In this document: piece by piece, positions 28,290-37,619 of the stretch
Position numbering within the stretch: the stretch's first letter is position 1
Layout: the number at the start of each line of letters is the position of its first letter
Assembly (NCBI GenBank): GCA_963772225.1
Contig: CAVYWD010000001.1
Span: 124,001-188,000, forward strand
Direction of reading: 5' to 3'
DNA from: CAVYWD01 sp963772225
GTDB lineage: Bacteria; Myxococcota; Myxococcia; Myxococcales; UBA5297
DNA length: 64,000 nucleotides
Notes under the pieces: generated by a model
Told to the model about the DNA's origin: nothing
Database searches by the model: none
The model's input: the letters and a program-made list of their open reading frames with translations, nothing else
Position numbers and translations under genes: made by a program

Positions 28290-29688
28290 TCAGTAGGCGC
28301 CCTTGCCCCAGAGAACTGTGGGGACGGTCTTGGCGAGGATTCTTCAGGTCGCTCCAGAGGGTCCAACCCTCGATGTAGGCGAGCTCGAGGTTCAGCCGGC
28401 GCTCGAGCGGCAGGTCGCCGCGCCCGTTCACCTGCATGGGCCCGGTGATGCCGGGCTTCACCGAAAGACGCTTCCGATGAAAGTAGCTGTACCGCGCCAC
28501 CACCGCCGCCTCCTCCGGGCGCGGGCCGACCAGGCTCATGTCCCCCTTGAGGACGTTCAGGAGCTGGGGGATCTCGTCCAGGCTCCAGCGGCGCATGAAT
28601 CGGCCCGCGGGCGTGACGCGGGGGTCGTTCTGGACTTTGAAGACCGGGTTGTCCTTCGGGAGCTTCGAGAGGTCGATGCCCAGGTCCTTGAGGCGCGACT
28701 CCGCGTCCACGACCATGGAGCGGAACTTGAACATCCGGAATGGCTGCCCGTTCTCGCCGATGCGGCTCTGCCGGAAGAAAACGGGGCCCTTGTCGGTGAG
28801 CTTGATGGCGACCGCACAGCCCAGCATGAACGGCGCCGCGAGGACCGTGAGGATGCCCCCGGCGACCAGGTCGAACGCGCGCTTCGCCATGCGGCCGGCG
28901 GGGTCGATGGGCGGCTCGCGGATGCCCACCACGGGGATGCCGAAGAAGTCCTGGACCGTCGCCCGCACCATGGCGAGCTCCAGAACGTCGGGGACGAAGT
29001 GGACCCGCACCGGGTCGGCCTGGAGCCGCAGCACCACGTCCTCCACCCGCGCGTGCTGCTCCGCCGGCAGGGCGATCATCACCTCGTCGATGTCGTGCTC
29101 GCGGACGACGGCGCACACCTCGTCCAGGGTCCCGAGGTTGCGGTACTCGGACAGCGTGTCGTCGGTGGCGATGACGCCCACCAGCGAGGTGAGCGGCAGC
29201 GCAGAGAGCCGGCGCGCCACCTCCTCGCCCACGTCCCCTCCCCCGATGACCAGGGCCCGGCGCGCGAACGGGGTCACCAGGCGCTTCAAGGCCACGGTGG
29301 CCGCGGCGCAGCGCAGGAGCAAGAGCGGCACCGTGAGCGCGAAGAAGTAGCCGACCAGGAGCCGGGAGAAGTCGTAGATCTTCAGGAAGAACAACGCCGC
29401 CAGGAAGAACGGGAGCCCGAGCGCCGCGGCGAGGAGCTGGCGCGGCCAGGCCCCGCCCTCGGCGAGCCGCCGCGGCTGATGCGACCCCGACGCGAAGAAC
29501 GCCAGCGCGAACGCGGTGATCACCGCGGCATAGACCCGCGCCGTGACGTAGCCCTGCGTGGACTGGGTGAGCTCCATGCCGTAGCGCAGCGTCAGCCGGA
29601 GCTGATCGGCCGCGGTCAGGGCCAAAGCCACCAGGGCCAGATCCATCGCCAGGAGGAGCGGCGTCAACAGCCGCAGCGCTCTCAACAT
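28290..29688 (-). CDS. Polyprenyl-phosphate phosphoglycosyltransferase (exopolysaccharide sugar transferase); one-base frameshift at a GATTC site
   Basis: The start is ATG 29688; the ATG-like codons further upstream are not conserved. Four or five N-terminal membrane helices are followed by a CoA-binding-like Rossmann region (RRALVIGGGDVGEEVARRL) and the bacterial sugar-transferase domain: KRAFDLVAGGILTVLAAPFM, RQSRIGENGQPFRMFKFRSM, RRWSLDEIPQLLNVLKGDMS and GPRPE. The frame breaks at 28338-28342 (GATTC). Reading GATC gives DLKILAKTVPTVLWGKGAY and a stop at 28290, 465 residues, the normal end for this family. It loads the first sugar phosphate on undecaprenyl phosphate and so starts assembly of the polysaccharide made by the neighbouring genes. 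Confidence 0.9.
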
Positions 29689-29828
29689 CGCCGACAACCT
29701 CCGCCCCGACCCCCAGCAGCCGGTGAACCGTTGCAACGCTTCATAGAAGCACTGTCAGAGCTCATCGATTCGCTCGGGAGAGAATGCAAGAATTGGTGGC
29801 AGGAGCTCGTCGCTCCGGCGTCGACCTT

Positions 29829-31010
29829 CTAGTGTACGGCAACTGCGACGTCGGCGTCAGGGCGCCTGCGAAATTCTCTGGCGCGGAGGGCGCGCTCGAT
29901 GAGCGCCGAGATCTGCCCCTTGAAGTGACCTACGTCGTAGCGCTCGGCGTTGGCCCGCGCCGCGGCCGGGTCGAACCGATGGGCGTTGGCCTCGAAGCGC
30001 AGCACCGCGCCCATGAGGGCGTCGACGGTCGGCTCGTCGAAGAAGACCCCCGTCGCCGCCCTCGCCGATGAGTCGCCGGGGCCCTCGCTCAAGCCGACCA
30101 CGGTCTCCAGGGCCCCACCGCGCCCCAGCGCGATGACGGGCCTTCCGCTCGCCTGCGCCTCCAGGGGCGTGATTCCCGCGTCCTCCTCGCCCGGAAAGAT
30201 GAGGGCGCGCGCGCGGCTGTAGAGGTCGGCGATCTGCCCGTCGGTGGGCTTGAGGACGAGCTCGATGGGGGGCGCGGCGAGCGCGCGGATCCGCGCCTCC
30301 TCCTGCCCGGAGCCGACGACTTTCAGCTTCTTGCCGAGGCGCCGAAACGCCTCGATGGCGAGGTCGACCTTCTTGTACGGCGCGAAGGCGGTGACCATGA
30401 GGTAGTAGTCCGAGACCTCGGCGCGAGGCCGCACCGTGAAGCGGCTGAGCTGCACGGGCGGGTGCACCACCTCGGCCTGCCGCCGGTAGCGCTTCTCGAC
30501 CCGCGCCGCGACGTTGTGCGAGTTGGCGACGTAGACGTCCACCCGGTTGGCGCTGGCCTCGTCCCAAGTGCGCAGGAAGGTTGCGAAGCCGCGGGCGCCG
30601 AGGCGGGTGAGCGGCCCCGCGCGGCCCGGGCCGAAGTACTCGGGGTACTGGTCCCAGATGTAGCGCATGGGCGTGTGCACGTAGCTCACGTGGACGGCGC
30701 TCGGCGGGGCGATGACGCCCTTGGCCACGCAGTGCGAGCTGGACAGCACCAGGTCGTAGCCGTTCAGGTCGAAGCCCTCGATGGCGTGCGGGAAGAGCGG
30801 CAGGTAGTGGCGGTATCGCTCGCGGGCCCAGGGCAGCCTGTCGATGAAGCTCTTGCGGATGCGCATCGACTCGATGGCCGGGGAGCAGGCGCCGGGGACG
30901 TGGACCAGCGTGTAGAGGTCGGCCGACGGGTAGAGCTGGCAGAAGGCCTCGAGGACCCGCTCGCCGCCGCGCATGGAGACGAGCCAGTCGTGGATGAGGG
31001 CGATGCGCAT
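29829..31010 (-). CDS. Glycosyltransferase family 4
   Basis: A 393-residue GT-B fold enzyme beginning with MRIALIHDWLVSMRGGERVLEA, a start shared by GT4 mannosyl/rhamnosyl transferases of exopolysaccharide clusters. VSYVHTPMRYIWDQYPEYF follows in the acceptor domain. In the C-terminal domain, FPGEEDAGITPLEAQASGRPVIA is the EX7E-type donor-binding segment. It is predicted to add a nucleotide-activated sugar to the growing lipid-linked oligosaccharide in the cytoplasm. Its neighbours are the flippase (31042) and the initiating phosphoglycosyltransferase (28290), all on the minus strand, which supports a shared pathway. Confidence 0.88.
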   Translation of the reverse strand: MRIALIHDWLVSMRGGERVLEAFCQLYPSADLYTLVHVPGACSPAIESMRIRKSFIDRLPWARERYRHYLPLFPHAIEGFDLNGYDLVLSSSHCVAKGVIAPPSAVHVSYVHTPMRYIWDQYPEYFGPGRAGPLTRLGARGFATFLRTWDEASANRVDVYVANSHNVAARVEKRYRRQAEVVHPPVQLSRFTVRPRAEVSDYYLMVTAFAPYKKVDLAIEAFRRLGKKLKVVGSGQEEARIRALAAPPIELVLKPTDGQIADLYSRARALIFPGEEDAGITPLEAQASGRPVIALGRGGALETVVGLSEGPGDSSARAATGVFFDEPTVDALMGAVLRFEANAHRFDPAAARANAERYDVGHFKGQISALIERALRAREFRRRPDADVAVAVH

Positions 31011-31041
31011 GGAAGGTCCCTCCTCAGTGGACGCGGGAAGC

Positions 31042-32502
31042 TCAGTCCTGGAGACTCGACTCAGGGGGCGTCTCCGCCCGCTCGGGCCTCGCTCCGCGCA
31101 AGGCCTGGAGAATGCGTCCGCCGCCGAGCGCGAGGAAGAGGCCGGAATAGAGCGCGCCGCCCAAGGCGATGCTCAGCGGCAACGGCAGGGCATACGCGGC
31201 GAGCGCACGCAGCGCCAGCGCCATGGCCGCGACGCTCACCAGAGGCCTCCAGGTCGCGGCCAAGAGGTGCGCCCGGAGGCCGACTTCGCGAAGGCTGACG
31301 AGATAGACGGTGGCGGCCGCGACGCCTCCGACGAGGGCGCTCCACGACGCGCCTTCTACTCCCAGACGCGGCACCAGGACGAGGTTCGCGACGACGTTCA
31401 CCGCGAAGTTCGCGCCCACGGCGAGCGCCTGCGCGCGGATGGCGCCCGCGGCGACCAGGGCGTGAGTCGACATGAACTGCACCGCGATGAGGGGCAGCGC
31501 GAAGAGCTGGATCGCGAGCAGGCCCGCGGTGCCGGTGAACCGGGAGCCGTAGATCAGCCCGGTGAGCCCGCCAGCGAGCAGCGCTCCGCCGGCCGCGATG
31601 GGCAGCGTTGTCGCGGCGAGCGCTGAGAGCGCGACGTTGAGCTCCTGGGCGCACTCGTCCCGAGCCACGGAGTAGAGCCGAGAAAGCCTGGGCTGGAAGG
31701 CCGAGCTGATGGAGCCTGGGACGATGACCAGCGCCTCCACCAGCTTCACCGCCGCGCCATAGTTCCCGAGCCCCAGCGCATCCGCCCCCAGCCGGCGGGC
31801 GAGCACCTGGTCCAGCCTCGAGGTCAGAAGCCAGAGGATGCCCGAAGCCGCGAGCGGCCAGCCCTGCGCGACCCGGTCGACCATGGACTTGAAGTGGAAG
31901 TTGAATCGAAGCGTCAGGCCCGCGCGTCGAGCCAGCCCGGCCCCAGCGATGCTCGTCGCCACCGCCCCGGCGCAGACCGCCGCCGTCACGACCGCGAAAT
32001 TGGGCGCGAAGGCGATCGCGAAAAGACCCAGGCCCGTCGCGCTCAGCTTGGACGTGATGCGAAGCGCCGCCTCGAGCTCCATCCGCTCCATGGCGATGAG
32101 GGCGCTCGCCGCCAGGTCCTCGAGGGCGCCGAGCAGCACCGCCCCGCCGGCAAATGCGACTCCCGCGAGCGCAGTGCCACGGTACCCGAGCAGCGCGGCG
32201 ATGACGACCGCCCCTGGCCAGACGATACCGACGAGCAACGCCTTGTAGGCCAGCGCTTGCGACAGGCGCTCCTGGAGCGCCGCGCGATCTCGAGCACCGT
32301 CTCGAATGAGGAGTGGATTGAGGCCGGGCTCCACCAGCGTCATCGCCAGAGTCCCGACCGCGGCCCCAAGGGCTTGGTCCCCGTACTGCTCGGGGCCGAA
32401 TACCCGGGCGAAGACGGCGTAGAAGAAGAGCCCGAGCAGCCTCGCCAAGAGCTGTCCGACTAGAGTAAAAGACGCATTCCTAAGTGGCGACGACTTGGAC
32501 AT
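31042..32502 (-). CDS. Oligosaccharide flippase (Wzx/MATE-like)
   Basis: A 486-residue integral membrane protein with about 12-14 hydrophobic helices from ATG 32502. The opening NASFTLVGQLLARLLGLFFYAVFARVFG and the following GPEQYG are typical of polysaccharide-exporting flippases of the MOP superfamily. It would move undecaprenyl-linked repeat units across the inner membrane. No Wzy polymerase is visible in the locus. The start codon lies some 30 bp from the divergent glycosyltransferase start at 32532, so one short region must carry promoters for both arms. Confidence 0.88.
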   Translation of the reverse strand: MSKSSPLRNASFTLVGQLLARLLGLFFYAVFARVFGPEQYGDQALGAAVGTLAMTLVEPGLNPLLIRDGARDRAALQERLSQALAYKALLVGIVWPGAVVIAALLGYRGTALAGVAFAGGAVLLGALEDLAASALIAMERMELEAALRITSKLSATGLGLFAIAFAPNFAVVTAAVCAGAVATSIAGAGLARRAGLTLRFNFHFKSMVDRVAQGWPLAASGILWLLTSRLDQVLARRLGADALGLGNYGAAVKLVEALVIVPGSISSAFQPRLSRLYSVARDECAQELNVALSALAATTLPIAAGGALLAGGLTGLIYGSRFTGTAGLLAIQLFALPLIAVQFMSTHALVAAGAIRAQALAVGANFAVNVVANLVLVPRLGVEGASWSALVGGVAAATVYLVSLREVGLRAHLLAATWRPLVSVAAMALALRALAAYALPLPLSIALGGALYSGLFLALGGGRILQALRGARPERAETPPESSLQD

Positions 32503-32531
32503 GGCGCGGCGGCGCCGGCGCGCAGCCCTCG

Positions 32532-33716
32532 GTGCTTATAGCGCACGCGCGCCCCCCTGGCGATGTCCATGGCGCCGCGGCTCGCAGGCGCCTTCTCCTC
32601 GTCGACCCGACGGCCGGCGAGCCCGCCGAGCGCGCCAAGGCGGATGCGCTTGCCAGCATGGGCTTCGAGGTGACCGTGCTCTGCCCCGCATCCATCCGCG
32701 AAGGGGCTCGCCGCGTGCGCTCGGCGCCATTGCGGCCCGGTGCGCCCTACCGGCTGCTGCAGGGACGCCTTGTCGGGAAGGCCCCGAACCGCTGCGTCTT
32801 CACCTCGGGCCTGTCGGAGGCGCTCGCGCGCGAGCCCGACGCAGTGCACGTCCTCAGCGACGAAAACTTCGCCCTCACGCTGCAGGTCCTCGCGGCGGCG
32901 CGGAGGCGCTGGCCGCGCGCGCTCCGAGTCGCGCACAGCTGGCAGAACATTCGCTGCACCTGGCGCCGGCATGGCCAGCCTTTGCTCGCGCTCTACGCCT
33001 TCGACACCGCGCTCGAGCGGCTCGTCTTCCAACTCGCGGACGGCATCGCCGCCCGCAACCAGGAGGCGGTCCAGGTCCTTCGCTCGCGCGGGTTCTCGGG
33101 CCCCGTGGCCGCAATCCCGTGGGGCGTCGACCTGGGCGCGGTGCGAGACTCGAGCGCAGCCGTCGACCTCCCCGCGGCGCTGCCCAGACCCCATTTCGGA
33201 TTCGTCGGCCGCCTAGTCCCGGAGAAGGGCGTGGCAGACCTCATCGAGGCGCTTCGCCACACGCGAGGGAGCGCGGTGATCGTCGGCGAGGGACCCGAGC
33301 GCGAACGGCTCGAGCGCCACGCCCGGCGCGTCGGCTTAGCGGGGCGCGTCCACTTTGCCGGCGCCTCACCGCGGGCGCTCGTGGGCGGCTGGATGCGCTC
33401 CTTCGACGCGCTCGTGCTGCCCTCTCGCGAAACCGCCGGCTGGAGGGAGCAATTCGGCCGCGTGCTCGTCGAAGCCATGGCGGTCGGCACGCCCTGCGTC
33501 GGAAGCGCCTCTGGGGCCATCCCGGAGGTCATCGGCGGCGCGGGCGCGGTCTACCCGCCGGGGGACGGGCCCGCGCTGGCGCGCGCCCTGGAGCGAGTGC
33601 TCGCCCAGCGAGGACCACTCTCCGCCGCGGCGTTCGCAAGGGCCGGGATGTTCTCGTGGGAGCGATTCGCCGAGCGCACGGCGGCGTTCCTCCAATCCTT
33701 CGGCTGCTGCCCATGA
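32532..33716 (+). CDS. Glycosyltransferase family 4 (first gene of the rightward polysaccharide arm)
   Basis: GT-B protein of about 394 residues. The start is uncertain: ATG 32484 would overlap the divergent flippase gene, so I prefer GTG 32532, but the conserved part begins only at RRLLLVDPTAGEPAERAKAD. The C-terminal domain has FGFVGRLVPEKGVADLIEAL, VIVGEGPER and the donor-site segment LPSRETAGWREQFGRVLVEAMAVGTP. It ends in TGA overlapping the ATG of the next gene (ATGA), so the two are translationally coupled. Predicted cytoplasmic sugar transferase; donor and acceptor unknown. Confidence 0.85.
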   Translation: MLIAHARPPGDVHGAAARRRLLLVDPTAGEPAERAKADALASMGFEVTVLCPASIREGARRVRSAPLRPGAPYRLLQGRLVGKAPNRCVFTSGLSEALAREPDAVHVLSDENFALTLQVLAAARRRWPRALRVAHSWQNIRCTWRRHGQPLLALYAFDTALERLVFQLADGIAARNQEAVQVLRSRGFSGPVAAIPWGVDLGAVRDSSAAVDLPAALPRPHFGFVGRLVPEKGVADLIEALRHTRGSAVIVGEGPERERLERHARRVGLAGRVHFAGASPRALVGGWMRSFDALVLPSRETAGWREQFGRVLVEAMAVGTPCVGSASGAIPEVIGGAGAVYPPGDGPALARALERVLAQRGPLSAAAFARAGMFSWERFAERTAAFLQSFGCCP

Positions 33717-34837
33717 CGAGCGGCGAAACCATGGGGGACTGCCTGCGCATCGCCTTCGACGCCCGCCTGCCCGAAAAGCCTTCGGGCGTCGGTCTGTACA
33801 CGGAGGAGCTCCTCACCGCGCTCGCCAGGCGCCCGAACATCGAGGTCATCGCGATCGCGGCTCCTCGCCAGGGGTTGCCGCGCGGGGTCGCGCGCCTCTC
33901 GACCGACGTCCCCTTCGACCGCCACGGTCCCGCGCAGATCTTTGAGCATGTGCAACTGCCCCGCCTCCTCCAGGCGCGCGGCATCGCGCTCGTGCACGGG
34001 CCCAACAGCATCGTCCCGCTGGGCCGGCTGTCTGCGGCCCGGGTGGTGACTCTGCACGACGCGGCCTTCGCCCGATTCCCCGAGACGCTCACGCCCCGGT
34101 TCCGCCTCCTGATGCGCGTCCGAACGGCCACGGCGCTCGCGGCGGCCGACGCGGCCATCGCCGTGAGCCGCTTCACCGCGCAGGAGATCAGCTCGCTCTT
34201 TCCAGAGCACGCGCGCAAGCTCCGGGCCATTCCTTCGGCGGCTCCGGAGAGCGCGCGCCGACACCTGCGAGACTCGCGCCGCGCCACGGACCTGCTCCGG
34301 TCCCTGGGGCTCGAGGCAGGTCGCTACGTCTGCGCCATCGGGACCCTGGAACCCCGAAAGAACCTCCTGACCCTCCTCGATGCCTTTCGGCAGGCCGCCG
34401 CGCCCGGGCTCAAGCTCGCGCTCGTCGGCGATCGCGGCTGGCGCGACGGGCCGCTGCGCCTCGCGCTCCAGCAGATGCCCTCGGGCGCGGTGGTCCTCAC
34501 GGGATGGCTCCCGGGCGAGCCCATGCGCGACCTCATCGCCGAGAGCGCGGGGCTGCTCTACCCGTCGCTCTACGAAGGGTTCGGCTTCCCGCCGCTGGAG
34601 GCGCTCGCGCTGGGGGTGCCGGCGGCGTGCGCCGATCTGCCGCCCATCGCCGAGAGCTGCGCCGGCCGGGCGCTGCTCCTTCCGCCGCGCGACGCGGCAG
34701 CCTGGGCGCGGGCGATTCGCCTCCTCCCCGAGACTCCACGCCCGGGTCCGTGGATTGGTCGCACGTTCGACGACGTGGCTGAGGAGACCGAGGCGCTCTA
34801 TCGCGAGGTGGTCACACGGAAGCTCTGGGGCCGTTGA
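33713..34837 (+). CDS. Glycosyltransferase family 4
   Basis: Starts at ATG 33713, overlapping the previous stop. The 374-residue product opens with IAFDARLPEKPSGVGLYTEELL, the N-terminal loop of GT4 enzymes related to WbaZ-type mannosyltransferases. The acceptor half has VHGPNSIVPLGRLSAARVVTLHD. The donor half has YVCAIGTLEPRKNLLTLLDAF and PSLYEGFGFPPLEALALGVP, including the E-x7-E pair. It belongs to the rightward operon-like arm of the polysaccharide locus. The next gene starts about 185 bp further on, after a stretch in which I see no gene. Confidence 0.88.
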   Translation: MTSGETMGDCLRIAFDARLPEKPSGVGLYTEELLTALARRPNIEVIAIAAPRQGLPRGVARLSTDVPFDRHGPAQIFEHVQLPRLLQARGIALVHGPNSIVPLGRLSAARVVTLHDAAFARFPETLTPRFRLLMRVRTATALAAADAAIAVSRFTAQEISSLFPEHARKLRAIPSAAPESARRHLRDSRRATDLLRSLGLEAGRYVCAIGTLEPRKNLLTLLDAFRQAAAPGLKLALVGDRGWRDGPLRLALQQMPSGAVVLTGWLPGEPMRDLIAESAGLLYPSLYEGFGFPPLEALALGVPAACADLPPIAESCAGRALLLPPRDAAAWARAIRLLPETPRPGPWIGRTFDDVAEETEALYREVVTRKLWGR

Positions 34838-35021
34838 TGGCCCGCTCCACCTCGCGCGAGCGCTGGCGCATCGCGGTCGCCTCGCCGCCTCGCGATGGGC
34901 TCGTCGGCCCCGTCGACGACGCGAACCACAGCGGCGCATCGCGATATGCCTTGAGTCTCGAGTATAGAACGCTTGGCGTTCTCGATGCGCCGCAGCGCAC
35001 CACCGCGAGCGCGGAGGAACC

Positions 35022-36062
35022 ATGGAGGAGCTTCACTTCATCACCGCGGTCACGGCCCAAGGCGTGGGGGGCGGCACGACGGCCTGGAAGATTCTCCTGT
35101 CCGACTTGCCGCGGGATTGCGCGCTGCACGCTTCGTCGCTCGCCCAGGAGCTCTGGGCCGACTTCGTTCGGCCGCGGGTTCGCACCGTCTTCCACGCGGG
35201 GTGGCGGACCTGGGAGAACCGCGGCCACGCGCTCTACGACGACAGCCACCGAGATTTTCGAATCGACGCCATCCCCAGAGGCGCTCAGGTCGTCCTGGAC
35301 TCCATCGAGGCCGTCCGGCAACTCGCCCTCCCGCTCGCGCGGAAGGGCTGCCGCCTGATCTGGCACGTCCAGTCGCCCCATCGATTTCTACGCCGGAACC
35401 CCTTGGACACCCTGCGCGACCTCGAGAGGCTGCGCGCCGTCGAGAGGGGCCTGTTCGTCAGCGACTTCCTCCGTCAGAGCTTCGACCAGAGCGCCTTGAA
35501 CCTGCCGTTCCGGCACCTGCTGCCGATGGAGGGGCGGGTCGTGCATCACGGGCTCGAGAGCGAAGCGCCGCCCGAGCCCGTGCCCGCCCGCGCCGACCAC
35601 GTCCTTTTCTTCGGCCGGTACGACGGGTACAAGAACCCGCTCTTCCTCGAGTGCTTCGGCGAGCGCGCACGATGGGCCGGGAGCGCGCGAGGCTGCGCCG
35701 AGCCGATTTCCGTTCCCCCAGGCCGCGACCTCGGCTGGATGAGCCCCGACGCAGTGGCACAGGAGGGCGACCTCTTCGTCTTCCCGTCGCGAGACGAGGC
35801 CTTCGGGCTCGCGGTCCTGGAGATGATGCAGCGGGGCAAGGTCGTCATCTGCTTTCGAAGCGGGGCGTTCCCGGAGATCGTGAACGACGGCGTCGACGGC
35901 TTCCTCATCGAGCCTGGAGACGCCGCCTCCGCCCGCGCACTCGTCGCGCGCCTCGACTCCGACCGCGCCCTGCGGCAGCGCATCCAGCGCGCGGCGATGC
36001 TTCGCGCCCAGTCCTTCACGGCCACCCGGTACCGCGCGGCGTTCCTGGAAGCCATCGGTTGA
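35022..36062 (+). CDS. Glycosyltransferase family 4-like protein
   Basis: A 346-residue protein from ATG 35022, preceded by GGAGGAACC. The N-terminal half is divergent and lacks an obvious glycine-rich loop. The C-terminal half is recognisable: VLFFGRYDGYKNPLFLECF, GDLFVFPSRDEAFGLAVLEM and GAFPEIVNDGVDGFLIEPGD, the usual GT4 donor-site sequence. It probably adds a sugar in the same polysaccharide pathway. The gene is followed after 69 bp by the methyltransferase on the same strand. Confidence 0.82.
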   Translation: MEELHFITAVTAQGVGGGTTAWKILLSDLPRDCALHASSLAQELWADFVRPRVRTVFHAGWRTWENRGHALYDDSHRDFRIDAIPRGAQVVLDSIEAVRQLALPLARKGCRLIWHVQSPHRFLRRNPLDTLRDLERLRAVERGLFVSDFLRQSFDQSALNLPFRHLLPMEGRVVHHGLESEAPPEPVPARADHVLFFGRYDGYKNPLFLECFGERARWAGSARGCAEPISVPPGRDLGWMSPDAVAQEGDLFVFPSRDEAFGLAVLEMMQRGKVVICFRSGAFPEIVNDGVDGFLIEPGDAASARALVARLDSDRALRQRIQRAAMLRAQSFTATRYRAAFLEAIG

Positions 36063-36131
36063 GCCCTGCGCCTCGACGCTGCTCCGACGTCGCGCTAATA
36101 GTCGCTCGTCAGCGCCAACAGGAGCCACCCC

Positions 36132-36772
36132 TTGCACCTCCGAGCTTCCGCAGAGACCGAGTTCTTCGACCCCGCCCATTTCCCGAAGGGCTCCAAGGTG
36201 CTCGACGTCGGGTGCGGCGAGACCAAGAAGGTCCCGTGGGCCGTGGGGATCGACCGGGTGAAGACCGCCGCCGCGGACGTCGTCCACGACCTCGATGTCT
36301 TTCCATGGCCGTTCCCCGACAACAGCTTCGATGGCGTCGTGGCGGCGCACGTGGTGGAGCACGTGGCGGACGTCCTCAAGCTCTTCGACGAGCTGCACCG
36401 GATCTGCCGCGCGGGCGCCCAGGTGCGCGTCGCCACGCCGCACTACACGAGCCCGGACGCGTTCGCCGACCCGACCACCGCCACGCGCTGGCCTATCGCT
36501 CGTATGAATTCCTGGCCAAGCCTGAGGACGCAGGCCACCCCCCGCTGCAGCGGCTCCTGGGCCGAGCTCTCGGCGGAATGAATCAGCCGGTGGCCGGGTG
36601 GTACACTGAGCCGAAGTTCGCCATTGTCGAGCGGCGAATCACCTTCCGCCGATTGCATCGCCTCATCGGCCTGGACCGCCTGGCGGCTCAGGCGCCGCTC
36701 GTATACGAGTACTTCCTGGGCGGCCTCGCACCGGCGCGCGACCTTCAGGGGGTGCTCCGGGTGCTCAAATAG
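36132..36772 (+). CDS. SAM-dependent methyltransferase (type 11) with one-base deletion
   Basis: Starts at TTG 36132 after GGAG. The class I methyltransferase core is visible: GSKVLDVGCGETKK (motif I), VGIDRVK, VHDLDVFPWPFPDNSFDGVV and VEHVADVLKLFDELHRI. After FADPT the frame as written is lost; adding one C in the run near 36478 gives HRHALAYRSYEFLA and continues through MNQPVAGWYTEPKF to the TAG at 36770, 213 residues. The missing base lies in a short C run, unlike the GATC-linked insertions seen elsewhere. Its position at the end of the glycosyltransferase arm suggests methylation of a polysaccharide sugar. Confidence 0.75.
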
Positions 36773-36815
36773 TCCCTTGGGGCGAGAACTTGCCCAAGGA
36801 GCAAGAGCTCGGGGG

Positions 36816-37619
36816 GCGGCCTTCGACCCGTCGCCCCGCGAGGCGCCCGCTCTGCCGCTCAAGGCGCGTCGGGCAAAGGCCAGTTCTTCTTCTGGGCAGT
36901 CCAGGGCTGAACGCACATCGAACAGTCGCTTCCGTAGAAGTACTCGCGCGCGGCCGAGTCCTCACAAGCCAGCATTCGCAGCCAGGCGACGATCGGCCCC
37001 TGCTCGACCTTCGCGCCGCCGCACGCGCCGAGAGGGAAGCTCGCGCAGGCGGCGGCCCCGACGTCCATGACGTAGAAATGGCCCACCGAAGGGTCGTTCA
37101 GTGTGGCGTAGAAGGTCTGCACCAGGGAGTCGTCGAAGTTGGGCGTGACATATTGGTCCCGGGTGACAAAGCTGTCTCCGGTCGACGTGAAGAGGACGGC
37201 GCCTTCGTCGCAGCTCAGCGCGCGCTCGCCCGGGTGGCGCGGCCTTCGACCCGTCGCCCCGCGAGGCGCCCGCTCTGCCGCTCAAGGCGCGTCGGGCTGA
37301 GGCCAGTTCTTCTTCTGAGCAGTCCAGGGCTGAACGCACATCGAGCAGTCGCTTCCGTAGAAATACTCGCGCGCGGCAGAGTCCTCGCAAGCCAGCATTC
37401 GCAGCCAGGCGACGGTCGGCGCCTGCTCCACCTTCGCACTGCCGCACGCGCCGAGAGGAAAGGCCACGCAGGCGATGGCCCCGACGTCGACGACGTAGAG
37501 ATGGCCCACCGAAGGGTCGTTCAGCGTGGCGTAGAAGGTCTGCACCAGGGAGTCGTCGTAGTTGGGCGTGACGTATTGGTCCCGGGTGACGAAGCTGTCT
37601 CCGGTCGACGTGAAGAGGA
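36816..37619. repeat. Partial tandem duplication: two 381-bp copies 423 bp apart
   Basis: Segment 36816-37196 matches 37239-37619 base for base apart from scattered substitutions, with no indels (constant offset of 423). Both begin GCGGCCTTCGACCCGTCGCC and both end GTCGACGTGAAGAGGA. The right copy is the 3' part of the alpha/beta-hydrolase gene; the left copy is an extra 3' end downstream of it. A 42-bp spacer (37197-37238) separates the copies. The substitutions show the duplication is not very recent. Confidence 0.9.
36859..37196 (-). pseudogene. Truncated duplicate of the alpha/beta-hydrolase lipoprotein 3' end
   Basis: Encodes the last ~112 residues of the neighbouring lipoprotein in an open frame, from LFTSTGDSFVTRDQYVTPN to the stop at 36859, ending WTAQKKNWPLPDAP against WTAQKKNWPQPDAP in the full gene. 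The catalytic serine region and signal peptide are absent. Substitutions mostly preserve the reading frame (for example FYVMDVG for LYVVDVG), so the copy may have been under selection for some time or may have diverged by exchange. It has no convincing start, and I regard it as non-functional. Confidence 0.75.

Noticed and set aside
32495..34837. 780-codon plus-strand frame suggesting a fused glycosyltransferase
   Set aside because: The first ~406 codons are an out-of-frame reading of the preceding glycosyltransferase; the real gene starts at ATG 33713 with ATGA coupling.
34973..36772. 599-codon plus-strand frame across a glycosyltransferase and the methyltransferase
   Set aside because: Only its last ~100 residues are real, as the C-terminal part of the methyltransferase after a one-base break; the rest is a shadow.
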